From contig NC_049996.1 of the NCBI RefSeq assembly GCF_000003815.2, positions 9,839,481 through 9,903,480 on the forward strand: a DNA stretch of 64,000 bases, read 5' to 3'. The notes below the pieces were generated by a model. That model searched no databases. It had not been told where the DNA came from and was given only the letters and a program-made list of their open reading frames with translations. Position numbers and translations under genes: made by a program. Origin of the DNA: Branchiostoma floridae (lineage: Eukaryota; Chordata; Leptocardii; Amphioxiformes; Branchiostomatidae). This document shows positions 47,001-57,018 of the stretch, in pieces (position 1 is the first letter of the stretch; every line of letters starts with the position of its first letter).

Positions 47001-47661
47001 CAATAGCTGTCACAATTTCATCTAGAGCTGCCTCATCATCTTTTGCCTCTGAGCCAGACCCTGGTCCATTCTGTAATGCCTTCCTGTTTGTCTCTAATAT
47101 TTCTCCATGTTGTTCTCGGTGGTCAATGCCCTCAGGCCCATTCGCTACAGTTTCAACAGTGTCTTTGGCATCTTTCCCTGAAGGCTGGGACAGGGTTTTC
47201 ACTTCAGTAGCATCACACTCTGTAGAAGGTGCACTCTCAGTGCTCGGTTTAGACTCCATTACATCCTGACGTTTCAACCCACAAACGGCACTGGCTTCGT
47301 CACTATATGGCACAGAATTCCCTTCTTCACCATCAGTACCGGAGCAATTGTTTTTGTTGGATTGGGTGTTGGTACCCATGAGATTTCTGTAGGAAGTATC
47401 TGTGGGTTCACAATGTCCATCCTTGCAGCATGTTGTTGTTGGAAGCTTGCTTGTTATAGTTATGGATGACACAGAGTCATCTGGGCAGCAATTGTTGCCT
47501 TGTGCATCCTTTCTGAGACAGGTCATAGCTGCGTTAGGCTGCAAACAGCTCCCATTCTTGCAGTGTCCGCCTTCCTTGCATGTGGACAATGTTTCTTCAC
47601 TGCAACACTCGGAGGAGCAGCCTACAGTGCAATCTTGACCCTCCTCCATTATTTGAGTCAT
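41079..47661 (-). CDS. PRMT2: Protein arginine methyltransferase 2
   Basis: Nine exons (minus order): 46972-47661, 45600-45782, 44964-45125, 43973-44137, 43109-43284, 42625-42754, 42261-42397, 41605-41767, 41079-41117; phases agree, 614 aa (human about 433). An SH3 domain spans about residues 216-278 ([27 protein letters not shown]). The methyltransferase has motif [16 protein letters not shown] after it, the double-E loop [16 protein letters not shown], the THW loop (MTHWKQ) and the family C-terminus ending FLLWR. SH3 plus PRMT fold is unique to PRMT2, a type I arginine methyltransferase and nuclear co-regulator. Odd features: a roughly 200-residue N-terminal extension with 13 Cys in its first 85 residues, and a spare motif-I exon at 44319-44393. 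A stop two codons upstream of ATG 47661 supports that start; M5 (47649) is an alternative. Confidence 0.95.
41978..42053 (+). repeat. (TG)n microsatellite
   Basis: TG tract with TTTG and TGCG interruptions in a PRMT2 intron. The open frames through it are low-complexity artefacts. Confidence 0.95.
43352..43600. mobile_element. hAT-like MITE, 249 bp
   Basis: The terminal inverted repeats are CAGGGCTGTAGCCAGC (left; the first base is 43352) and its near complement GCTGGCTACAACCCTG (right end 43600). The flanks are CTTCTAAC (43344-43351) and CTTCCAAC (43601-43608), an 8-bp target duplication with one mismatch. The CAGGG-type ends and the 8-bp duplication fit the hAT superfamily. No coding capacity. 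It lies in a PRMT2 intron. Confidence 0.85.
43695..43940 (-). mobile_element. Old tRNA-derived SINE copy
   Basis: Read on the minus strand it begins GGGGCGTGTGGCTTAGAGGC (box A-like). It continues with GAGAGGTCTTGGTCTTAATTCC (box B-like) and then ATTGGGAAAGGCACTTTACA, the block also found in the SINE at 11656. It is more diverged and lacks the A-rich tail. Confidence 0.7.
44319..44393 (-). CDS. PRMT2: Spare PRMT2 motif-I exon (possible alternative exon)
   Basis: A 75-nt open segment, between a plausible acceptor (CTGAAG/AAT) and a donor (AAAAAG/GTAACA), encodes 25 residues ending [19 protein letters not shown]. It aligns with the end of the main exon 3 ([19 protein letters not shown]), and both end in phase 0 before the exon starting IYAVEAS. 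It is clearly a duplicate of the SAM-binding motif-I exon end. The Gly-rich loop is altered (C-C-G-L-G in place of G-C-G-T-G). If used instead of exon 3 it would remove the preceding helix region; if added to it, the motif would be doubled. It could be a regulated alternative exon giving an inactive isoform, or a decaying duplicate. Confidence 0.6.
45815..46729. mobile_element. 915-bp TA-flanked inverted-repeat transposon
   Basis: It starts CAGTCAAACCTGTCTATAGC and ends with the inverse, AATACAGGTTTGACTG; TA dinucleotides flank both ends (45813-45814 and 46730-46731). Subterminal GGCCAC/GTGGCC motifs are repeated at both ends in inverted orientation. The TA target and the CAGTC-type ends resemble Tc1/mariner-pogo elements. 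No transposase frame is present, so it is non-autonomous. It is inserted 33 bp upstream of the PRMT2 SH3 exon acceptor, within intron 1. Confidence 0.85.
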
Positions 47662-47905
47662 GTGTCACATTGCTGACTACTTTCCAGACATCATTATCTC
47701 GATTCAGAAGTGGCCTCTCTGCAATTGCTTTTGCTCAGTCATTGCTGTGAATAAAAACATTTGAAAAATTTCATTAGGACAACACAACAAACTGCTTGAC
47801 ACATTGCTATCATTTTGTTCCAAATTCAAAATCTGCCTGCATAAATAAGATTCTTTTCCCTATTGAATTTCACATTTTTTTATGATCTAAATAAACAAAC
47901 ATTAC

Positions 47906-48086
47906 CTGGTTCAGCAATAGCTTGCAGCGATACAAACATCAAAAGAAATGCTATCAACTGGAAAATGAGTCCAGACAATCTCTTCATGTACATGTAAGCT
48001 TGCCATATGCGAGCGTACTTCACTTGTCCTCTGTGCTTCAGCCAGATGAATGAGATAAAACAAATCTTCCAACAGATGTTACCAGC
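47906..48086 (-). CDS. Open exon with signal-peptide-like segment upstream of PRMT2
   Basis: On the minus strand, an acceptor (TTTATTTCAG/GCTGG) and a donor (GAACCAG/GTAATG) bound a 181-nt segment that is open throughout in one frame. Within it, MYMKRLSGLIFQLIAFLLMF, followed by VSLQAIA, looks like a signal peptide or membrane span. Splicing to the next acceptor (near 47745, TTCACAG/CAATG) would continue the frame for only 13 codons before a stop that precedes the PRMT2 start. It could be a 5' UTR exon with a coding upstream frame (a short secreted peptide), or an exon of another minus-strand gene. I do not recognise the sequence. Confidence 0.4.
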
Positions 48087-51000
48087 CTGAAATAAATGAG
48101 GCTGTCACAGACAGATCAAGTGGCCTTATGGTGAGATAAGTGATCCGAGTGTGTCAAACATGGCGCTCAGGGCAGTGATAAAGATATCCCAACAAGGGAT
48201 TGATCTCGTTGTGGACCCTGACCCCGAATTCACTTTACGACGTGGCTGTCACAAACACTTAGCTTATAATTAGACCCAACAATAACTGAGCTAGAAATTC
48301 TGCAACAGTGCTACTGTATATAATAGTTTAGCATCTGTTGTTGTTAAATGATTTGTTTACTGTTGGACAACTGCACATACATTTACACATAGCCTTTGGC
48401 GGCATTGATTGCAATAAAAATGCTGTAAACATCATAACTCCTCGACATCATACTGTTGTATTAAGGATAATTTGATAAACAGAATTTATAACAAGCTCAT
48501 TAATAAATATCAAGCAATTACTGTAGCATCTTGCTATACTTAATTATTGAATCGCATTAGCTACCACCAGAATAAAATGTAACATATCTTCTGATTGCAT
48601 CTTTAATTAAAGGTTTGATAGAATCAAGCGATGCATAATTGATGAGTACATTCTGATTTTGATGTGAGTACGTGAGGACCCCATGACTGTCTGGAATTAG
48701 TGCCCGTATATCATTGCAGCAGATCTGGAGGGTTAGGGGATATATTTGGCTTCCTGCATTGCAGTTATGTTGGGCCATGTGAATGGCATCTATTGGTTGT
48801 TAGATTGCCTAATATTTAAGATATAGATAAACTTGCTCACCTTCAATTGCACAAATCATCGTTCAACTTTAAGATTTATAGCAACTTGATTTGCAGTTGT
48901 TGTGGTTATACATTAAAAAAAATAGGTTATACATAAAAAAAATACCTAAAACCATGGTTTTTCATCATAATATAGTTATTTTCTTTAGGACCTGTGGTGT
49001 TACACTTTCAAAGAATCTGTGTGTCTTTGTTTGATTAGGAATGACATGAATGATTGTATAACTTATCATCATCACTATACCACCAGTAACCAAAGTACAT
49101 TCTCAGATTTAATTACTTGCAGCACTAGGGGTAAGTATGGGTAAAAAATAGTCAGCAACACTTGCACTTCATATCCAGAGAATCAGGTCAGTTCAGTCTA
49201 TTTGTGAAAATTTCTGAAAGGACAAAAGTCAAAACAATGGTCCAATTTTCTACAAAAGCAATCTATTTGGCTGAGAGTCTGACTCCCGTTAGCATTTTAA
49301 AATCCTGCCTTCAAGTACAATCTACATATGTTTGAATTTGAAACTAGGTAGAAATAATTTAATATAATAATAATAAACTCTACTCTACTTCGCTCTTGAA
49401 CCGGTTAGCGCCAAAAGGTGTAAACTGCTGCCTGTATAATATCAGTAATAATGGTAATTTTCCACAGTACAAAATCCAGTTCACTGATTTTTTTCAGGTC
49501 CGTATTTTGAACAAGTCCAACAACAAAACAAAAACGTTTTGTGCCGAGAGGTCGTTCCCGAGTGCCCACCCCAAGCTGCTACCTTAACCTAGTTCAGCCT
49601 TCTAAGGTACTGTAAATGAATTTAAGTTCGCGGGGATTTAATTTCGCGGTAGCAGGTAAAAGGACTTTTTGCGGTGGATTTAAGTTTGCGGTAACACCAT
49701 AGACTGCAGTCTAATACCATAATAGATAAATGTTCGCGGTGGTTTTAAGTTCGCGGTGAAGTGGTCACCGCAAAAACCGTGAACATTAATTCACCACGAA
49801 CATTTCTGCATTTACAGTATCTATTTGACACTAAAAGATTTGCATTGTTTATGGGATTAGGCAGCAGGAAGAAAATGTCAAGTGTTGTAAGACAATTCAT
49901 TATGATGAGCTGCATCTTTTCACTTCAAAATATTTTTGGGAAAAATTACTTAAGACAACAAGAATTCACAGAATTGAACCCAAATGTTACAACTTTAATT
50001 ATTAAAAAGACTCAGGTTTCTTATAACATTCAGAGTGGTGATCCTTTTAAGAGATTCACAGTCGTCTAAAACCAAGGAGCTTTTGTCACTTACATGATAA
50101 TGGACTACCTTGATGCAAGGAGATTATATATAACCCACTTGCTTGATGGGAATGATGTGAAAAGCAAGAATTAGGGAGCAATGACTGTTGTTGTTTACAT
50201 CTGGGATATATTCCATGGCTGGTATCCACCAGGGAGTTGACGCAAATTGAATTTTCAAATTTAACATCTAAATTAGCCGATCAAGTTACTAATTAATATG
50301 CAAGTCAATCTTTTGCCAAACACCTGCTTTTTATTTACCACTAGGTCACAATGACATCTGTCAATAATTAAACAAACAGACAAAGATGCTGGGATTAAAC
50401 TTATATCCAGCCTTTGAATTGAACAATTGAATGGCATAAGCAAAAATATATCTACAAGACTAAAGGGTTTCAAAACACTGCCTTCATGATCACTTTAATA
50501 GTCCATTTGACCCACAACAACAATATATGAGACAACAACAACAACAAGCACAATATTAATGTTACAGAACAGCAGACCTACCCAGTGGATGGGGCCGGTT
50601 TAATGTTGCTGGCCGACTAGATGTTGAACCTGACGTCAATATATGATCACAGCAACCACCACACATGGAGGCCTACGCCTAAATGATGATACTCGTCTGT
50701 GGTCTAATCATATGGCGCGAAATTACCAGTCTGGGTGTCACGTGTGGGGAGGGGGGCAAGAAAATTATAGAGGTGACTGTTAGCTTTCACTTACTGGGAT
50801 CAAGTCTCTTCTATCAGCGTTCATCTTGACAGCAGCGTGACCTTCATCTTAAGCAGGAAAATGTTATATTGATTTGTGACTGAGCATGAATCTTAATGAG
50901 AAATCTCGCTAAACACATGCAGACAATTTTTTCGACCCCGGAAGTGAAGATCAGCTGTGATTCTGAACGCACGCAACCAAAAAACTCAAATGCAGTAAGT

Positions 51001-51196
51001 CAAATATAGATAGCAAAATAACAATTAAATAACAGAATAAAACATTGCTTTGAACATAATTATATACTAGCGAATTTTCATTGAGTTGAGTAATGAAGTA
51101 ATGACAAATAAGGCAATGTAAGCGTGTTGATATAAAATACAGTATTTTGTATCGTTTGCCTGCGGTCTAGTTTCAACCTTTCGTTAATCATCAACC
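48087..51196. other. Divergent intergenic region between PRMT2 and CNP
   Basis: No recognised coding exon. It contains a second copy of the ACTCTACTCTACTT/TTCAGGTCCG repeat (about 49378-49560), a palindromic MITE (49606-49820), a short CAA tract (about 50530) and, at its right end, the presumed CNP promoter. A minus-strand frame at 48557-48778 was not supported. Confidence 0.5.
49606..49820. mobile_element. Palindromic MITE family B, full copy
   Basis: The left end is TACTGTAAATGAATTTAAGT plus TCGCGG; the right end is the inverse (CCGTGAACATTAATTCACCA, then GCATTTACAGTA). The interior has repeated TTCGCGGT and TTTAAGTT blocks. TA flanks are consistent with TA insertion. A truncated relative lies at 58715-58810. 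Confidence 0.85.
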
Positions 51197-54100
51197 ATGG
51201 GGATCGACTGGGTATCTCTCTTTTTCTGCTATTTCTCCGGAATTCTGCTATCCAGGGACTTCATAGGTGAGTTTGCATCTACATAAATGTCTTATGTACA
51301 TCTTAAACCAATTAAAGAACTGCTGGAGTTTCAAAAAGTGTGATTTTGCGAGGCAAATCTGAGAGGTGAAATGCTGCATGGGAACACCCACAGTGGTTTA
51401 CACACCTGGTGTGACGTCATAGATGATAAAAATAGCCCACTGTAGTGATGATTGCACAACTTAACTGTAACTTGTGTTCCTAACAACGGTTATAAAAATG
51501 ACAAGATTAGTCAGCCTGGCAACTTAAAAATCTTCCTTCCTCCTTGAAGTAATGCCAGGAAGGAAGAAGAAGGCTCACGAGGCGAGACTGAGAAGAAAAG
51601 GCTTCATACCTGTCAGACTTAAGGTGAAGAAAAAGATCGCTGTGCCCAAAGCAACCAGAATGGCGTCGATTTCCCAGTTGGAGTCGCTAGAAGAGGCGCA
51701 GCCGGGAAGTCTGGACGAGTTTCCGTTCCTGTCGGACCCCAAAACGATGGAGTACATCGAGGGGTCGCGTACAATGTTCATTATGAGAGGTAAGGTCGTT
51801 GTTTGACATTTGTGTAAACCATGCAACCATATGGTATGTTTGCGTGAGCAAACATTGGTTGGACATTACACAGGATTAGTTTTAGGATTAAAACTATCGT
51901 CATACTGGTCATAGTGATAAAAATGGTTCTTGTATTATTCAAATACTTGGTGAACACTATACTAGTAGGAATGTGATTCATACATGTTTGATGTTACTAT
52001 ATAAAAATGAGTGTTCAATTGTTGTTATGATTGTGTCTGATGATATTGCTTTAGTTTGTGTAATTAATATATCAAACTTTTGCTTTCAGTAATTTTCATG
52101 CAGGCAGAAAGTATGGCACAAATTGGCCTAAAACGGGGGAAAAGTGTTATTTCCCTGTTTGGACAGTTTCAGCCATATTCAGAAAAGTCTGGTGAAAACT
52201 GATTATACTGATAACACTGCCATGTTTGGACATGACATCTAAACTGATTATGTGTGATAAGCTATCCTCCAGAGCTGCCCCCAGGGTATAGCAGTATGGC
52301 ATCATGTAAAAATTATCTACATGCAAAGCCAACATTGACAGATGAAAACAAAGTTACCATTGATGATTTATTAATGAATGTCAAATACATGCATGTGGGT
52401 ATAAGCCCTTCAGCCAAAACAAAACCGAATCTTCAAACCTAGTTCATGGAACAAAATCGTACCAAATGGGTTTAGACTACAATGATTTTGATGACTTCCT
52501 TCTATGCTGTATACTTGACATTACACAATCTTCTAACGTTACATGTAAGGTCAAAATATGCATGTACGTCACTGAGTGGTAGGTAATGTTCTAGGCGTGG
52601 TGAAATCTCATAATGTCACACTCACAGTCACACGTCCAAACTCGTGACCTTTTCCTGATGAGTGCTTTAGTAGGCAGTGTCCCAGCTGATTGCAAAGGAA
52701 GATAATTATATAACGAGTAAAGTGGTTCGTTTACTGAAGAAGCTTCTGGTAATTACCTTGGGCGTGAAATGCCCATCTGTTATTTAAGGTATGGCAACTG
52801 ATTTGTGGGACGGGTGATCTGCAGGGCTGAGGTGATCATCACTCGTACGTTACACCAAGTCACCAACAATAGGAACGTTTTTTAACAATGGCTCAGATGT
52901 AGTTGGGATAGGCCACAAAGGACCATGATGCATGCATTAAGGTTTATGAAAAATGTATGTTAATAGTACATGTAGTTGAAAGTGTGGCATACATTGCTTG
53001 AAAACCTCAATGTAGGTAAAAAGAACAACATTAATGCTATACAATATTGCTTGAGTTGAATCGAATAATTTTGCTCCAGCTAACAATACATTATTATCAG
53101 CGCCATCCATTGATCCATTGAAGTAGGAAGTCTGTTCAAGCAAGTTGGTTCAAGTTGTTCTTTGTTTCTAAACCCAGAAATTCCCCAAAAATTTTATTCG
53201 CGTCTGGTCTTATATTAAAAGTGTTAGGTATTATACATTGTACATTGGACAAGTCCCACGTAGTGTGGATCCAGGTCATTTAATATAAAACTGAACAGAT
53301 GTTCACCTTTGTCTGAACCCAAAGTATTTATAGTTGAGTACATTTATAGGGGAGGGCTTTATTTTGTTTGCCAAATTGGAACAGTTACTCCATAACCCAG
53401 AGCAATTGCTAGTATCATATTTTTAAACTGTTGTTTGTTTTTGGGCATAATTTCCCATTCATCACTTTATACTAAATTATAGCAGAGATGTGTAGACATC
53501 TTTTTACCTTGGCCAAGGTTATGTTTTCAAATAGTCGTTGTTTAGAAGTATACTGTTTGTAATGGTGTTGTAATGAAAAGCCAATTGTGTTTAGACAATG
53601 GTACTTTTAATGGTATTTGTAACACTGTGTTTGTAGCTGTTTGTGACATTGTTTGTAACATTGTTTGTAACAGTGTTGATAACAGTTTGTAACAATGAGG
53701 GTTGCATCTGTGCTAAGCCTTGTAATTGAAAAACAAAATTTAAGCTATGGATGAATTGTGTTAGATAACAATCTAAATCATTATTTGTTTTGAAATTTGA
53801 AAGCAAATGAAGGTATTTCATTCACATATAACGTTACAACATCAAAACCAATGCTGGCAGCTAGATATTCGTGGCAAACAGCGCCCACACAGTCAGATTG
53901 GTACATAATCCACTGAAGTGTGAAATTCTTCCTGCCACAGTCTGCCATGTTGAAATCCCCCATGTGTTCCAGCTGAATGATGACCCTTACTTGTAGCAGG
54001 TCGTTCCATGCTTTTAGCAGAATTAGAGCTACCAGGTCCTGTCACTTCTGGCCTGTATACATGTCCATCACGCCTGACAAACTGATTAAAGTGCAAGTGG

Positions 54101-57018
54101 AGTGATAGATTCTGATCGAGTGGCCATGTGAAAACAGAATTTGAGAGATTCTTTCAAACGTCAGGATAAGTTAGGATAAATATCACAGGTGTAGAGGCCA
54201 AGATATACCTCTGCCTACAATATACCTTTGTATTTGTATATCCAGAAAAATTCTGGCCAGGGTATCTCTGATGTGCCTTGGCCAAGTGTGGCTATCAAAA
54301 CTGGACCTTCAAGAAAGCGCTCAAACCCTTGAACCACTCTAAGAAAACACTCAAGTGCACACCAGTAGCCAACAGAAACATTAGGTCACTCAACCTAACA
54401 TGAGAGAGTGGTCATTGTTTTGACTAGGTCTGGAAACGACGGGGACCTTCCACACTGGTACATTGCATTGCAGACAAGTGTACTTACCTTCCAATTGAAG
54501 TCTTTCCTGTTATTTTTGTTAGACTAGAGATTGCATCAGCAATGGTACTATGTGTAAATGTACCTTATATCCTTACAGTCAACATCCAAATCTTTGAACA
54601 TACTCTTTTTTGAAAATCAAATTTCAATGAAGAAAAACACTCTCAGGTAGAATGCGTTAACGTATTACATGCAGCTTTAAGTTAGTTTGTTCTGATGTTA
54701 TAATACTACCAGTTTAATATACTGATGACTATTTCCCCATGTCTCCTTTTTTTATACCTCAGGGTTGCCCGGCAGTGGAAAGTCCTCTCTGGCCAAACAG
54801 ATCGCAGATGCTTACGGCAACACTGTGGTCTGCTCTGCAGATGACTTTCGCTACGTGGACGGGGTCTACGTCTTTGACAGGTAAAGAAACATCAACAATC
54901 ACAAGATATCAAAACCGGAATTTCTGCTACAGTACTACAACAAGCTGCTAGGGGAGCTAAAATCTCATCCAGACCTAAGCATATACCAAATATCCAAACA
55001 ATCTATCCAGGCCTTCTCGAGTTCATCCACATACACACACGTACAAACATTACCAAAAATATAACCTTATTGCCAAAGGTAACAGATAGACGAATTAGAA
55101 ACTATTTTGTCAAACTAAGTCAAACAAAAATGAACAAAGTACATTTTGTACAGTCAGTCAATCAAGTATGCCCCTTTCTGGCCCATTTTCAAAACTGCAT
55201 GTGTCTAATCCAAAAGTGCAGTTGCTAGGAGATTAGACTTATCTTGACTGACCATCCAAGGTAGTCTGTATTAAGTACGTTTGCCCATGTGTATGTAGCT
55301 GTGTGCAACTGGTGTATCTCCATCATTTAAATTTGGATCACATTTTGGCATCTATTTTCTTTTGACAGGTTGTTTGGGTTTGGAAGGGTGGCAGGGGCTA
55401 TGTTATAAGTTTCTTTTGATGAAAAATTTAGTTGATGATTTGATCTTAATTTCTTTTGATGGTTCTGAAGGGTGGCAGGAGCTATGTGATTACATGCAGT
55501 TTCTTTTGATGTAAGATTTACTAGTAGTTGATGATTTTATCTTGATTTGTTTTCCACAGAAATAAGCTTCAGGAGAGTCATGAGAAGTGCCGTGAGCTGG
55601 CACGGTTGTCTGCAGACAGCAGCATCAACGTCCTCATCGTGGACAACACGAACATCCGCGTCTGGGAGTTCAAGTACTACCTGGAGATCGCCAGGCGGAA
55701 ACAGTACACGGTCGTTCTCGTAGAGCCGCGTACTCCCTGGAAATGGGACGTTCACGAACTCGCCAAAAAGAATGGTCACGATGTGCCGGGACGGAAAATC
55801 CGGGAGATGGCGGGGCGGTTTGAGATCGCAGTCCCGCTGTACTTCGGCTGGTTTCTGAATGGCGATGACTCTGCGAGGGTTTTGACTGTTGGAGAGCAGG
55901 TGTTGAAGCAGCTCAGCGAAGTCCGTGAGTTTGCAGAGGAGTTCAAGTGCTACAGTGAATCAGGTACTTATATTTTAATTATAATATGCTGCAAAGCAAA
56001 CTTCCAATTCTCCAAGTATCCCATTATGCCATTTCCATCTTATAACCTGTTAGTGTTACTCTACATCAATGCGGACCCACACCACGACACACAAACACAC
56101 AAACTGAGAACAATGTAAAATGTCATATGTTCCTGCCTGATTTTGTTTGTACCAGTACCAGTAACTGTTTGCTTTGCTTATCTTTGTAACATGATGTCTG
56201 AATACTTTATTACAGGAACTGGCTCCCTTGATCTGACCAAGTACTTCACTCGAGAGGCGTTCACCGGCAACAAGAACTCCATCCACTGCACTGCCATGTT
56301 CACCAAGTACGGAAAAGTCCCCGGTTCCGAGGCCTACACCACGTCTGAGATGGTGGTGAATTCCTGCGGGCAGGTCTTCAGGATAGAGATCGTCGGTTTC
56401 CTCATCACCCCACGGACCTTTGGGGCACGGGTGCGGCTTACCGCGTATCAAAAAAAACTCTGGGGTCAGGACGATTATGAAACAGTGAATCACGGAACGC
56501 CTGTCAGAGGGGTGCGTTCCCGGAACATCTCGGGTGACTCTGAGAGCTGGGATGGAGGGTTACCTTCCTCCCCAAGTCTGTCCAACAGGTTTGCTACGCT
56601 GGGTATCGAGGAAGAGATTTTTGACGAAGGTTCTGCCGACAATCTTGCCAACACTGCCACAGAACATGAATCTGAGGATACTGAACGTGATTATAAGTTC
56701 TGTCCAACGTGGGGGTTTGGGAGACGCGCCCACATAACCCTGGGGTGTGCTGCAGGAATCCCCCCTGTACAGACTGGACTTGACCTCATAGAGGTCATTT
56801 CAACAGAGGCTATGACCTCTGACCTCTCAGGTGTAGAAAGCACCCATGAGAGTGCGGCCTCTGACCTTGAGAGCGTGACCTCTGAACTGTCTCTGATCTC
56901 TGACCCTGGGAGCTTCTCAATCAAAAAGGGCGAGGCCCGTTGCTATGGAGACGGAAGATGGGTGGTGTACCTCGACAAGTCAATTCATGTGGATGCAATG
57001 TTTTCAGGCTTCTATTGA
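51197..57018 (+). CDS. CNP: 2',3'-cyclic-nucleotide 3'-phosphodiesterase
   Basis: Exons 51550-51789, 54763-54880, 55560-55963 and 56216-57018 are certain. A fifth, 51197-51266, splices in frame upstream (GACTTCATAG/GTGAGT) and gives 544 aa; starting at ATG 51552 gives 520 aa. There is a P-loop kinase-like domain (IMRGLPGSGKSSLAKQI, VLIVDNTNI, VPLYFGWFL). A 2H phosphodiesterase domain follows with both catalytic motifs, HCTAMF (H301/T303 in the long form) and HITLGC (H450/T452). Then come PVQTGLDLIEV and GDGRWVVYLDKSIHVDAMFSGFY-like family end blocks. The enzyme opens 2',3'-cyclic nucleotides to 2'-phosphates; in vertebrates it is a myelin protein. Here the protein ends at FSGFY with no CaaX box, and acidic Ser-rich insertions add about 70 residues between the catalytic motifs. 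The basic N-terminus KKKAHEARLRRKGF recalls the mitochondrial extension of mammalian CNP2. Confidence 0.93.
55377..55551 (+). repeat. About 90-bp tandem duplication before CNP exon 4
   Basis: GAAGGGTGGCAGG-GCTATGT, then TTTCTTTTGATG and AGTTGATGATTT-ATCTT, occurs twice, near 55383 and 55478. The second copy runs into the exon 4 polypyrimidine tract. Confidence 0.8.

Noticed and set aside
48557-48778. 73-codon minus-strand frame between PRMT2 and CNP
   Set aside because: No domain and no splice signals that connect it to PRMT2 or to the hydrophobic exon at 47906-48086.
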